Of a stretch of DNA of 64,000 bases, positions 1 to 12,215 are shown piece after piece. The first letter of the stretch is position 1. Each line of letters opens with the position of its first letter. The notes beneath the pieces were generated by a model. The model had not been told where the DNA came from. It saw nothing but the letters and a program-made list of their open reading frames with translations, and did no database searches. Position numbers and translations under genes: made by a program. The stretch is from Fistularia commersonii (lineage: Eukaryota; Chordata; Actinopteri; Syngnathiformes; Fistulariidae), in contig JBBMNZ010000007.1 of assembly GCA_037954325.1 (NCBI GenBank), forward strand, positions 17,213,001 through 17,277,000, in the 5' to 3' direction.

Positions 1-522
1 TTATGTGATGGATGAATCAAGCTGCCACCGAGGTGCTGATCTGACACTTTGGCCAAACATCCCACCAGAGCTTTAAACAAAGAAAGAATATCCTCACCCG
101 TCACGACACACAAGAGGGAAAAGTGTATAAATATACCGTCAGGACTTTCAAGCTCGGCCCTTTAATCTGTTTCCACCGTTTCCGAGAGGATAGTTTGGAT
201 AAAGGTGTTAAGATGAGTGTCTATGTTGTTTCAGTTGCTACATGATGGAGCCCCACCTCCCCTTCTCAACACACACATGCACATCCCATTAACACCCCCC
301 CCCCTCCACCAATGGCACAACACCCAACGTGGAAAAACAGCAAAAACAGCAGTCTAGGAAAAACAGGGACGCAGAGAATGAATGAGGGTGAGAGAGTGAG
401 TGATCAAGCAAGTGAAACAACAGACAGCGAAAAAGTGCTGTGTAAACATGGTCGCTGCAGATGAGTGAGACTTCCCCTTATTTGTTATTCCAGTCTGGCT
501 TGACTGTACAGAGGATGAATGT

Positions 523-529
523 GTGTGTA

Positions 530-564
<35 letters not shown>

Positions 565-581
565 TAAATGAGAGAGAGAGT
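523..581. repeat. (GT)n followed by (GA)n
   Basis: A GT tract at about 523-552 passes straight into GA repeats with a short AAAT break. Compound microsatellite. Confidence 0.9.
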
Positions 582-1529
582 AGGGGGTGTAAGTCACAGG
601 GTTCATCATGGCACACCATTACATCAATTATTTAGACAACAATACAATATCTTCCGCAATACAGTTTCCGTTCCATAGGCTTCAGGGGCCCGTGACTGAG
701 GGATGATGAAATAAGGCAATGAGATTATATGTTTTCCCTCTGAAAACGATCAGTAATAGTCCACTCAGCTAGCAAGTGAGAAATACTTTTTACGATTTTA
801 GAAGTGAAAACTCAATTGAAATCATAGCATGTTCCTTCTGTTCTGGTCTGTTCATAGGCTTTCCTGAACTGCTCAAATGATGCAGCGCCTGAGTGACTGA
901 ACAACCTGTAAAAATTAAAATGCTTTTCAAAGCTTAACAACTGACCCCAAAAGTTTATAAGCATGCACTATTTCATTAGACTTACCTATCTTCTTGTATC
1001 GCTAAACTCAGGAACCCAGGATGTACTATGATATGGAGTATTTATGTGATTTTTATTTATTGAACCCAAATTTCAGTTGTTATGGTTCACTTCTGGAAGC
1101 AGAGCAAGTTTGACATAGTGGGACAGCACTTACACATGTAAATATTTTTTTTCAATAATTTAAGCAAAAAAGTTGTTAGTTAGTATTGTTTGTTGGGTTT
1201 GTTTTGGAAAATAATGGAGTCTGATGTTTCAACTGCGTGCTGTATCTCCCTTGCCCTCCTACCTTAGCCAGTAGCTACCTGTCCTGCCGCTTGTGTGCAT
1301 TAGTTTGTAAACATTGTAATTTTGTGTGTGGATGTGTGTCTATGAGTGTGTGAGTGTGTATGTGTGTGTGTGAGGAGCATAGTTGAAGGGATAAAAAAAG
1401 GTAGCACTGGAATTAAATTTTCTGTCCTTGCATTTGATCAAGTAGCATAGCAATAAATGTGAACCCAAGCTTACTGTTCTGTATATTTCCTGTGCATCGT
1501 GTATTTGCAAGTGTATTTGCAGTCCCTAT

Positions 1530-1610
1530 GTCCTCTATTGTAAGTCGCTTTGGATAAAAGCGTCTGCCAAATGCAATGTAATGTAATGTAATGTAATGTA
1601 ATGTAATAAA
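1530..1610 (+). mobile_element. L2/V-SINE-type 3' tail with (AATGT)n
   Basis: TTGTAAGTCGCTTTGGATAA, then AAGCGTCTGCCAAATG, followed by about six AATGT units. This is the conserved 3' tail shared by fish L2-like LINEs and V-SINEs. The body upstream is too diverged to place a 5' end. Confidence 0.8.
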
Positions 1611-1900
1611 TGTGTTTACCTGACTATGTGTTCAGTTGATGTTAGAGGAGGAAATTATCAATTTTTTCTCTCTGTCGCTGAGTCAGGAGACGTGGGCTGA
1701 GAAAGTTACTCAAATAGGAATGAAATGAGTTAATCCTGCAGCTGTTTTACATTGTCTAATTTTATCAGACTAGTCAAATTTGATTAACTCACAACCAGTC
1801 TTTCATTTGGGTTGTCATGTTTGTCTAAAAAAAGAGACTTTGGTTGTCTGTGTGTGTCCATCTTAAAAGTTGCTCAAGTTTATCATTAATTTCATCCTAT

Positions 1901-2213
1901 AGGGCGGCATGGTGGCGCAGTTGTTAGCGCTTCGGCCTCACAAGGAAGACCCTGGTTCGAGTCTGTGTGGGGTTTGCATGTCTGTGTTTTTTCTGCGTTT
2001 TTCCTCCAACACCCCAAAAACATGCAGCAGGTTAATGAGAAAAATTGCCCAGATATGTGAACGAGAGAGTGCATGGTTGTCTGTCGGTGTTTGTGGCCCT
2101 GTGAGTGACTCGAGGGTGTACTCCGCCTCTCGCCCGATGACAGCTGGGATAGATTCCAGCTTCCCCCGCAACCCTGAAAAGGATCAGTGGCAGACAATGG
2201 ATAGATGGACTAT
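1901..2213 (+). mobile_element. Teleost dispersed repeat with tRNA-like head and ATGG tail (near full length)
   Basis: It starts AGGGCGGCATGGTGGCGCAG. TGGCGCAGTTG (1913-1923) and GGTTCGAGTCT (1953-1963) look like RNA polymerase III A and B boxes. The middle and end (CGCCTCTCGCCCGATGACAG, CTGGGATAGATTCCAGC, ATGGATAGATGG) match the tail of an abundant teleost repeat. I do not assert a family name. The 112-codon plus-strand ORF inside is incidental. Confidence 0.75.
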
Positions 2214-5200
2214 GAAGGGTAAATCTGCTTGGTATTGTTACCATTAGCATGACAGAGGCGTGACAAGCGAAGCTTCCCTTGCCATCCTGTCGGAGTAAAT
2301 GGGAGGGCCGTCCTCAACTGGGACTCTGCTGCTGGCGATTAAACTGTTCTTAGAATCTTTCCTTGTCCCAACACTCAATTTGTCATGATAATATATTCAG
2401 ATGCTTGCAAATGAAGTTTCCAAATCGATGACTTGAAAGTGAATTATTCCAGTAGGATCGCACAGAATTATTCAAAATGACCACCGCAGCACCGCATTAT
2501 ATGCCGGTGACACAGTGTGTTAAAATGAAGTCCCGGCACCATGGAAACAACCCATCATAACCTGCCCACAAATGGAGATTTCATGATTTCATGCAAGTGA
2601 CCAGTGGGTTAACCACTAGGTGTGTGCAGAGGGCCCATTATTTTAAAAGTCTTTCCGCTGTCGTCGTTTTAATACACTTGGTACCAGACTGAGGAAATGA
2701 AGACGGATCATTTCCCATTATTTTGTCGATGACCACATGCCTTGCATAATAAATCATTAGTTCATGCCAAATTACAATTAATGTTAAACACTGGAAAAAT
2801 TTTTGTCTGTGTCCGAGTCGGGTCCCTGACATTACATTGAACATTTGATCCGCCCTTTCTGTTTGTCCTGATGGAGATTCTGTTCTATGGTCTCACAGAT
2901 GGCAAGATGAGGTAAATTTCCTGTATACTTTCCACCTTCAACAAATAGAACTTGTCTTTTTTCGATGTATTCTATTTCCAAATTATACATGGAACTGGAT
3001 CTCGACTTTCTTCAGTTCAAAATAATGGGTTGCATTTTGTTTAAAATGGATTAAGCCACATGTTATAGTTTGTACAGTTGACGGTGAAAGCTTTTTGCAT
3101 CAAACACAAACGGAAAGAAGATGCCAAACACAGAGGTAATTTGCTTTTTGTCACAAAAAAACATAACTCAACTGATTGCAGTCCTATACCTACTGATGCA
3201 TTTCTGTCATTTCTGTAATTGTCATTTTTGTACAGCTGCTGTAGAATGATTGCATCATAATTGAGGATGTGTGAAATTACATTTCCTCCACCAGTATGTT
3301 GTGTGTGGAAAAAAGGGGAAGCTAAGGAAGATGCACATGCTTTGTGGTAGTGCTGGGGTGGAGGCCAGTGAGTGGCTCATTTCACGAGTGCATTTTTTTT
3401 CACATGGTATATGATCATCGTACAAGTGGCTTCAAGATTCTTTATTAACATTCTTATTTTCTTTCTTAGTATCAGAATTAAAATAAATGCCAATTTCCTC
3501 CCCCCCCCAAAAAAATTAATTGATATTATTTTATTTTATAAAAAGTTGACACAGACTAAAAGACGGAAACAAAAAACTCAAGCCAAGTAGAAAAGTAAAA
3601 AAGTTCAAAAAAATCGCAATGCTCTCAGTGTAAAAATATCCACCATTCCTTTGAGCCAATGTCATCTAATCCGTCTTTACATTTCTTCTTTCTCCATCCC
3701 AGCTTTCGTTTTTTTTCATTACTTTCCTAAACCCTCTTCTCTCTTGAGTGTCTTTGTTTTTCAATCCCATTACCCTGTGATCCTGGCTGACCCTATGACC
3801 TCTGTCGAGAGGGGTTCAGGGTCCGTGTTGTGCCTCTGACCAGAGACCGACCACCAGTCATCAAGTGAGGTAGAACCCCCTCGGTCAGTGTAATATTTAT
3901 CAGCATATTTACATTCTTTCCTTTATCTAATTCACCTTTTTATACATCTATCATCTTCCCAATGGAATTGTTTATTTTGTTTTATTTTCCCCTTGCATTC
4001 TGTCATGTCCAGCATTTTTCCTATTTGTGTCAGTGTTTCTATTTCCTTTCTTAATCTGTACTCGTGTATTTTATATCGTAACTTTATTTTTTTGCACTTT
4101 GCTGTATCCTTCCTATTCCTGTCTCTTCTCCACCTTTCCTTTCCTTTCCTTTCTAGCAATCTTTTTTCTCGCCCCGTCTTCTCTGGATTTACTTTGTAAA
4201 TCTAATCCCTGAGGCCTTGATATGATAGTACGAAATAAGCGTGAACTCCATTCATTTCTACCAATAGGTGAATTGCCTTGTGTTGACGGCTCCTCTTTAG
4301 TTGCCCTCAGTTTATCTCTGAAGAATGTTGGTTCCCTTCGGTTGTTTTGTTTCATTTGTTGTTTAGTCTTGACAATTTCCTATGACTCAATCTGTCCCCA
4401 TTTTCTTCAATGAATAGAGAAAAAACAATCTCTTGGCCAAAGCAGATATCGGAGGGCTCGCCATCTAGCCTTCCCGTAACTGAATCATGATTTTATCACG
4501 CATGAGACAAAAAGGAAAAAGTTTGTCAGTCACTCTGATATTGAATTACACAGCAGGTTGAGCTTTGTCCAATTTAAACATCCCAGCTTGTCTCTTCTGG
4601 CCAGTCATTTCATTCTTCGTTGCCCCTGGGATTCTTATCATCCAATGAGAAGTGAGTGTTGAATTACACAAACGGTATTCCATTCATTCCTGAGAGCGGG
4701 GCTGCGAGGACTTCCCTTTTTTCTCTCCTCTGCTCAGGGCTACCACTTCCATATCGTGTGCCTGTGTGTGCGTGCGTGTGTCTGTGTGTGCGTGTGTGTG
4801 TGTTTGTGTTCGCAAGCGTGCGGTAAGTGTGTTTCAGACGGTTGTAGGATGTGGAGTGTGCAGTTGAATGTTAGTAACTTCCTGGTTTTGGTTGTTAGGA
4901 AATTCCCTGTGGAGTCTGAGATGTGTCAGTAAAAATGAACAGATACACAAACAGAAAGAAACAGCGTAAACTCACACACACGCTGGACTAATAGGGGTAC
5001 ATAATCATGCAGTCTCTAATCAACTGTCATACAACCAATTAAATCATAAAATTTGCAGACTTTTCCAGCAGGGAACTGAATTAGGCAAGTCTAATTTTCG
5101 TCTCAAACCATATATTTTGTCAGTACTGATGTAGCAGAAAATAACATCCCCACTCAATGACACGTTGTTAAAAAAACCTTTCCCGGCTTCATGTTAATCC

Positions 5201-6216
5201 TCTTGCTGATTGAAAGTCCTATGAAGTGATAACTTGTTTCTGCGATAAAGTCATTAATTACATTATACACTGATTTGGAAATGTGGAATGCACAAATCAC
5301 CTAATGAAGCTAAAATGCACAAGAAGGTGTAATGGCTTTAAACCTTAACAAACTAATTTCACAAAACCAACAAAACAGCATAGAATATCAAAAAAGTTCT
5401 GTAATGGAAGTTAGTGCATGATAACCTTTAAAATAAAACTTTAAATTACAATAAAAGAATATAGAATGTGGTTATTCTGCCAAGAAAAAAAAAAAAATCC
5501 ATATCCATCTGCCGGATGGCCTCTGATTCTCCCAGTTTGCAGTAGCTCAAGCATTTACACCCATATAAAAACTTTGCAGGGTAGCGGCTACCATTTAAAA
5601 TAGATGAAAGTGTTTACGGCTCATTTAAACAGCGTGAGGGCGATCAAGGTTCAAGTTTTTATAGTGCATGCGAACTCCCGAGGTCAGAGTGCATAGAGAG
5701 TAAGGGCAAGTCCACATGCCAGCGTAAAACATCAGCTTCCAATGAAGCTGGAACACGCCTCAGATAAACAGATAATTATCACGTAAATTACTGCAGCACC
5801 ACAACATCCCTGTTGCCTATCAGCCATCTGAGGATAGAGCTGTTTTTAGTGTGTATTTGTTTTGAAGAGGCTCAGTGTGTAAACACATCAGTTTTTCTGG
5901 AAATGACCTGTTAAATGACTGGACACACACACACACACACACAAGCAGAGAGCTGCCTGATCGCCCAACCCCCCCAGAAAAACGGTAAGGGAAATGCTAG
6001 CCTTTTCAGACATGGTAATAACAAACCTCACGCGTGATCTGATCACAAGCCTGAATGTCTGGATCCCAGCAGGTCCAGCTTTACCCGCATTAGTTTGTTG
6101 TAGCCCTACAGGAACAAAGTCCTAGGACTAGATAAGGCTCCAACTCACCCCAAAGCAGGATAATTGGTATAGATAATAGATAAATGAATCAACATTATAA
6201 TCATGCAAAGCATGAT
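2214..6216. other. Intergenic, no gene seen
   Basis: No exon-like ORF is visible. It is AT-rich, with a pyrimidine-rich stretch (3640-4160) that includes a CCTTT pentamer run (4133-4153), an imperfect GT tract (4755-4806) and a short CA tract (5923-5943). Confidence 0.7.
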
Positions 6217-6308
6217 TTAACCCTCATATTATGTTAAGGGTCAATTTGACCCATTTCACCCATTGACCCAATGGGTCAAATTGACCCTTAACATAATATG
6301 AGGGTTAA
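6217..6308. mobile_element. piggyBac-type MITE, near-perfect palindrome with TTAA target duplications
   Basis: TTAA (6217-6220) and TTAA (6305-6308) flank two perfect 35-bp inverted repeats (6221-6255 and 6270-6304) that begin CCCTCATATTATG and are separated by only 14 bp. TTAA duplication with CCC...GGG ends is the piggyBac signature. The arms are identical, so the insertion is young or constrained. It cannot code for protein and would depend on a transposase supplied in trans. Confidence 0.92.
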
Positions 6309-7585
6309 TGCATTGGCAAGTCTGTCAGTATGACAAGCAAACAACTCTAAAAATGCTCATTTTATGAATGGAATCAAACTTCATTCAGTTCATCCAGCAT
6401 ATGTTGGGGATGAATTGTGAATCCAATTCTATATTTCACACTGCTGTGAGTTTCCAACATCTCAGCTGTCTGAAGTTGGGCCCATCAGCTGTCCTTATTG
6501 CCTTAAGTCTTTGTACATGGATGTGTATGTGAGTGTCTTTTAGTGCTGCAAACACTGAGCCTGCAGCAGGTGGTCCCAGCTAACTAATGTCCAAGCGATG
6601 GGATGGCAACCTAACCGCTCACAACCTTGTCTTTTCTTTCAAGTCTTCTCATCCACAAACCAAAATCCACAATAGTTAAAAACAGAGAGTATTGATTGCC
6701 TGGCATTCAAATTCTTCTTGAGCCACCTTTTGCCACATGTTTGTCAATAACCTTGCTCACCATCACCTTCATTGTTGTACTCTGGAACCAAAACCAAGTG
6801 GGATTTAATTGAAGTGACACCATTTGATGGGAAATTGGTTTGAAGGGTAAGACGGATGGAATAGAAACAACTGGCACAAGACAGGATGAAAAAATGTATC
6901 AGCTGAAACTACTAAATGCGAAGGATGTGAAAACTCTTCTATAATCTGCATAGACTCGGAGTTGGAGACACTTCCTGCTCTCGTCACCTAGAATCAATGC
7001 TGAACACCTTCTGTTGTATCAAAACACAGAAACTGATAAGACAAGATTCTCTGGCACTCTGGTCACGCAAGTTTAGCTCTTGTGTTGACGCTGCTCTGAA
7101 ACACTGGACTCCAGATGAACAGTAGCTCTCCACAGCAACTATAGTTGACAAGGCTTGTTTCTTCATGAAAAGGACTAAGGCTTAGCTTTTCTCCCTGATT
7201 TGACCGGTAAAGAGGTGCACCAGTATCTGCAGACTCAAGGCTGCATTAGTCGACGTGGCCAAAGTGCCAGCCTGCCTCTGTTAGCTCTGATAAGTGTTGC
7301 ATGTCACTTTTATTGATATAAATCGGAAATACTCCAACACCAGCGTTTTACTTCATATTTTAGATATCATTACCCGAAGTCAATCAATAGTATCTGCACA
7401 AGATCGAAAGTCTTCCACCACAAAACACCTTCTTTTCTCATTCCTTTTTGCGTCTATTTGGCATAATTTGATTGCAAAAAAAGGTTGTCCGATCAAACAA
7501 AAAATTGAAAAAACAAACAAAAAAAAAAAAAACACATTTAGTTTAGTAACACGTTCAGTAACAATTAAAAAAAAAAAAGATTGTT

Positions 7586-8060
7586 CAGTGGAATCTGACC
7601 AATTCGGACCACAAAGACATTTTTTCATTCAATTTTGAATCAACCTGCAAACAAGCTCTCAATGCAGGAACGCACAAACTGTTCGCATCAATTTAGCCCT
7701 AATTATGGCTCCTAAGAAAGTGAAAAGTGTTAGTGATGTTAAAAAGACGAAACGTATTACAGTAGATCCGAAAAAGGAAGTAACAGCTTATCGTGAAAGT
7801 GATGTTCGTGTAACTAATCTCTCTATGCACTACGACATGGCTAACTTAACCATTTGTTCTATCCTAGAGAACATAGATGCCCATAGATGTGACTATGTTA
7901 AAAAGAGACATAGTTTTTAAACGTATAGTTTTGGGGCTGGAGAATGGATCAATGGGATTTATATTAATAAAAAATTTGGAAAAATTAATTTGGTTTGTTA
8001 ACATTTTGGTTCATGAATGGAGTCAAAGAACAAATTAAAGTTGTAAGCCGATTGTAGTTC
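7586..8060 (+). mobile_element. Internally deleted Tigger/pogo-like element with transposase N-terminus
   Basis: A terminus-like CAGTGGAATCTGACCAATTC (7587-7606) precedes an ORF at 7705-7920 starting MAPKKVKSVSDVKKTKRITV. Its 71 residues match the N-terminal CENP-B/psq-type helix-turn-helix of Tigger/jerky transposases (basic start, KKEVTAYRESDVRVTNLS, HYDMANLTICSILENID). The catalytic domain is missing. The sequence after it (about 7925-8060: AATTTGGTTTGTTAACATTT, GGAGTCAAAGAACAAATTAA, GTAAGCCGATTG) resembles the usual 3' end of such elements. The ends are degenerate. Confidence 0.65.
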
Positions 8061-11000
8061 AAAAGGTTTTGCTCTTACCTGTATTTTGACTTTAGTTTGA
8101 AAAGATTGAATATCATCTGTGTTGTGTATGATGGTCCGATAAATAAAAAAAAAAATTTCCCTCTATAATGCAACCATCAGATGTCTTCAGACCAGATGTT
8201 TTCAGCCAATCGGCACCAAATATGAAGAATTTTCATTTTACAGATGTTGCTGAGATAATGAACACAGTATTCTCATTCGAAATTCGATCATGCATCATCT
8301 CCATGGACACACATGGGAAGACTATGAGCTACGTAAAAAATTAAAAAAAAAACCCCTCATGATCTTTTAAGTTTCCTCTCTCCTCATCTCTCCATTTTCT
8401 GTTCTTAACTTCCTCCTCTCTCTGGCACCTCCTTCATCTCTTCCACATTTCTTTCTGAAATAGTCTATTCATTCGCTCTGGGGTTAAACAGTCATATTTC
8501 CTTCTGCTGAGCTCTGAGGCTTTCCTGTTACAGCCTGTTGAGCAACAGTTCACTGTGCACAGTTTGTGTGTTTTCTGGCCACCAGCCCATCCAAACTGAA
8601 GCCCCAAGTGTGAAGAGTTGGCGCAGCAGTTGCCATGTTTAAGTGTGTGTATGCATTTGTGTGAGTGTGATTCCATGAAATTTGATAAAATAGACCTATT
8701 GTTTCAAAACAAATCATTCCCTTGGGAATCCCTCAGGAATGACCAGTTTATTTCCATTAACATTTGGACCAGGTCCGAACTGTATTTCAGAGTGAGTAGC
8801 AGTTATTTAAAATGTACTAACCCCATGAATACAACTCTTTCCTCAAGGCCACCCATCGCCAGCACCGCCTGGATACAACTGCTCCCCACACAAGTATGAA
8901 AGAGTAGTACGTTTCTCCTGGCTGGCAGGGCATCACATTCAGGATCGGAGTTGGTGCATCACATGTTTAGACATCGATCGGATGAAAGGGTGGGTTTGGA
9001 GAAGGTACACAGATGTGGACTGACCAGAAATACCATGAAACCCTTTTTTGTGAGGTCAGCTGAGTTGCAATACCTCAGTAACTCTTTCTTCGAGCAATTT
9101 TTTTTTTTTCATATCGGTTGCTAACCAGTGCCTGTGACTTCAATAAACAACCCCAAAAAAATTCCCCACTTCATACATTTCATACAAAAAAAAAAATGAA
9201 AATGTTAACTCTCATTTGTTGCCTCTATTTCTTCACCAACTTCAATAACTCACCAAATTATTCTCCTCACAAGTGAAATTGTCTCTGAATTTTTTTTTGT
9301 TTTCTGAATTTTTGACGTTTTCCTTCTCTAGTACTTCTCTGCTTCCAAACATCTATTTCACCACAGCCATCTGGACTTGAGCACCGTTGGACTTTTACCG
9401 TTAGCAATGCGTAAAAGGCAAATTAATGACAATTAGATGCAAGATGATGTGCCAGATATAATTAGATCCAAATTTCTGGGGATTAACAGCTAGAACCTGT
9501 TCTCTCAAATGTGACTAACAGTGAGCTCAGAAAAAGAGAGGAATATTCAAGTTGTCAGAAATACTACTGGGCTAGGTGGAATTCAACTGATACAATCGAA
9601 GGACGAGTTCAGACATTCGCAGCGCTGACAGAAAAAAAAAAAAGAGAGTCCCCACATTCATTTAGGTGGTTGCTGGCAGCTGAGGTGCCCACACAGAAGA
9701 CAAAATATATTCAAAAGCCAGAAAGTTGAAGCTGACTCATCAGTTGCTGTTTGAAGATTTACTGCCTCCGAGAACATTTTCCACTGAAAAACTTTGCAAC
9801 CAGGATAAAGTGACTGACGCCGGCAGTTCTGGTTTCGTGAAATATTGTTTGGTGTGATTATGAGCCGCCGTGGCATTTTTGGATGTTAGTTCTTCTAGAA
9901 ATAACTATATAAACATGTATTTCAGGAGAAACTTGTGAAACTAACTGAGGTGTATAAAAACTAATCCAGGACAAACTAAATCGATTCACCTCGATATTGT
10001 CAATAAAATCCCGTGCATTTTATCACTCAGAACCACCTTTGTGACTGTCTTTGACTCCACAAGTATTGAAATGCAGGTATATAAAGTTTGCAAGTGACCA
10101 TAATCCTAGATTACCAAGTAATGTTTATGACCCATAATTAGATGAGGATTTATTACTTTTGTGGTCGTCAGGCATGAGAAGAGAAAGGTATGTCGACTAC
10201 CTTTAACTATCACATGCAGCTCTTTCATCTGTGGCCCGAAGGCAACAGCTGCTGCTCAGGAACCGGCTCCAGTCCTCGGGTGCTGAACTGGCAGCTCTTT
10301 TCCTGAGAGCGATTTTAAGATTACAGGAATTCTACGTGTTATTGCAACACCTGATGGATGTTCTGCATGCATCAGGCTGTGCATTTTCTTACTGCTGTCA
10401 AACTGGTGTTAAAGATCCCCGGGCCAAAACGTCTTCACCCCGCAATGACTCATGTACTGTACAGATATGGTTCTTTAACGTGACATTGCAGGTTCAGGCC
10501 TGATGTTGAAGATAGGGAGTTCTCAGACTTTAGCATATGAACGTTCTGAGCGCATCGATACACGTGTTAAAGAATCTCCAAGGCACCTGTTTGGCCTTTT
10601 TGTACTTCACACTGCTTTTCCAAGAAGTTCCTGCTTTGTGATACAATGCATCCTTTAAGTATAGCCCCAGGGTCATAGAGGAATTGATGGTGCAGTGAAA
10701 CATATGTTTCGAGGACTGTTAATAATCTTGGGAGGATTCAGCTTTGCAGGTTCTCAGGGCAACAGCTTTGAGAACATATTGAAGTTGACTACATATTATC
10801 ATGATTTCTTCTTTTCTCTGTTGGTGACTCTGTAACCTTGGTGTTACAGTCGCAGTGGAAACAGAATATAACTGTCATGAGATTTTTCTTGTACGCGGCA
10901 ACCGAGCGGGGAAGACTTATTCTTCAGGCCTGGAGATGCTAACTTAACCTCCTTTTCTGTTGTTACAGGGTGAGGTAAACTTCTCTAATCCTTAGGAGTG

Positions 11001-11215
11001 GCACCTCATTTATTATAAAACCAGTTCGTTGATACATCAACATTTAAAACAACTTCCCAGGACTCTGCTGAGACACACCCAACCACAAAATGTGCACATC
11101 CAGCATGTGCTCTGATCTAAATAGTTATCCTGCTCCGGCAGCAATGGGATGTTGAAGGTTCTAATCTCATTCATTCATTCACTATGGAAAGTGAAAATCT
11201 CAAAATGTTGTTGGA
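8061..11215. other. Intergenic, no gene seen
   Basis: Open frames are short and without recognisable domains. Several poly-A/T runs (about 8145, 9100, 9190, 9630) occur, and no structured repeat was identified. Confidence 0.65.
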
Positions 11216-12215
11216 TATTTATTTGCCAAGTGATTTTACAACTACAAGGAATTTGCTTTGGTTAACGGCGCTAAACAGATTATATGTAAAAGCCATTAAA
11301 TAAATTAAGAGTGAATCAGTGTGATCGTGATGGTGGTGCAAAGTGGCGAGTTGTGCAAAGCAGTGCAATAGAGGGGGGTTAGGACAGTGTCAACGGTGGG
11401 ACGGTGGGGAACCGGGGCCTTGTTGATGAGACAGGCTGCGGGTGTGAAGAAACTTTTTGTGGCGAGTAACTTTTGGTCCGGATTGACCGCAGTCTCCTGC
11501 CAGAGAGGAGTGGTTCGAAAAGTCTACGTCCTGGATGAGAGGGGTCACCCAGGATCCTACCCGTGAACCTGCGGGTCCTGGAGGCGTACAGGTTCTGCAG
11601 AGACGGTAGATTCCAGCCAATCACCCTCTCTGGATTGTGGATGATAAACCGCAGTCTGCCTTTGTCTCTGGCGGTGGCGACGGCATACCGGATGATGATG
11701 GAGGTGTAGAAGTGCCAGGTTAAACTTCTTTAACTGCTTCAGGAAGAACATCCTCTGCTGAGCTTTGCTGTTGAGGGAGCTGATGTTCAGCTCCCACTTG
11801 AGGTCCTGGGAGATGATTGTTCCCGGGAAGCGTCAGGACTCCATCGTGCCGCCTGGGGAGTCTCTCAGGACGATGGGGCAGGGTGGGACTGGGTTCTTCC
11901 TGAAGACCATCACCATCTCCACAGTCTTCAGAGCATTTAGCTCCAAGTTGTTACGACTGCACCAGGTCACTAGGGGGTCAATCTCCCCACCAGAGATGAA
12001 CCCCCCCCATCGTTTGTGAACTTTAGGAGCTTCACAGACTGGTGACTGGGGGTGCAGCTGTTCTTGTAGAGGGAGAAGAGCAGAGGGGCTTGAAGGAATC
12101 CGGTGCTGATGGTCCAGGAGTCAGATGTGTTTTCCCCGGCATCACGTTCTGTGCCTGCTGCACATCCTGCCAGTGGAATAGCAGCTTGAGGAACCTTGAA
12201 TTTGGTAAAACCGGG
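11216..12215 (-). mobile_element. 5'-truncated non-LTR retrotransposon, reverse-transcriptase C-terminus (copy A)
   Basis: Read on the minus strand, about 12130-11400 encodes pieces of a CR1/L2/Rex-type reverse transcriptase: an APLLFSLYKNSCTPSHQSVK block, KLLKFTND at 12009-12020 where the family has FADD, WCSRNNLELNALKTVEMVMV, GTIISQDLKWELNIS, QQRMFFLKQLKKFNL, then the DPSHPG/RRLRSIRTK tail. Frameshifts and stops break it. The 3' UTR-like part ends near 11216 with CTACAAGGAATTTGCTTTGG. It is similar to the copy at 21525-22120, in the same orientation. Confidence 0.82.

Noticed and set aside
1909..2247. ORFs of 112 (plus) and 101 (minus) codons, and the tRNA-like boxes as a functional tRNA
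   Set aside because: They lie inside the dispersed repeat at 1901-2213. The A/B-box-like motifs are not accompanied by a cloverleaf I could fold.
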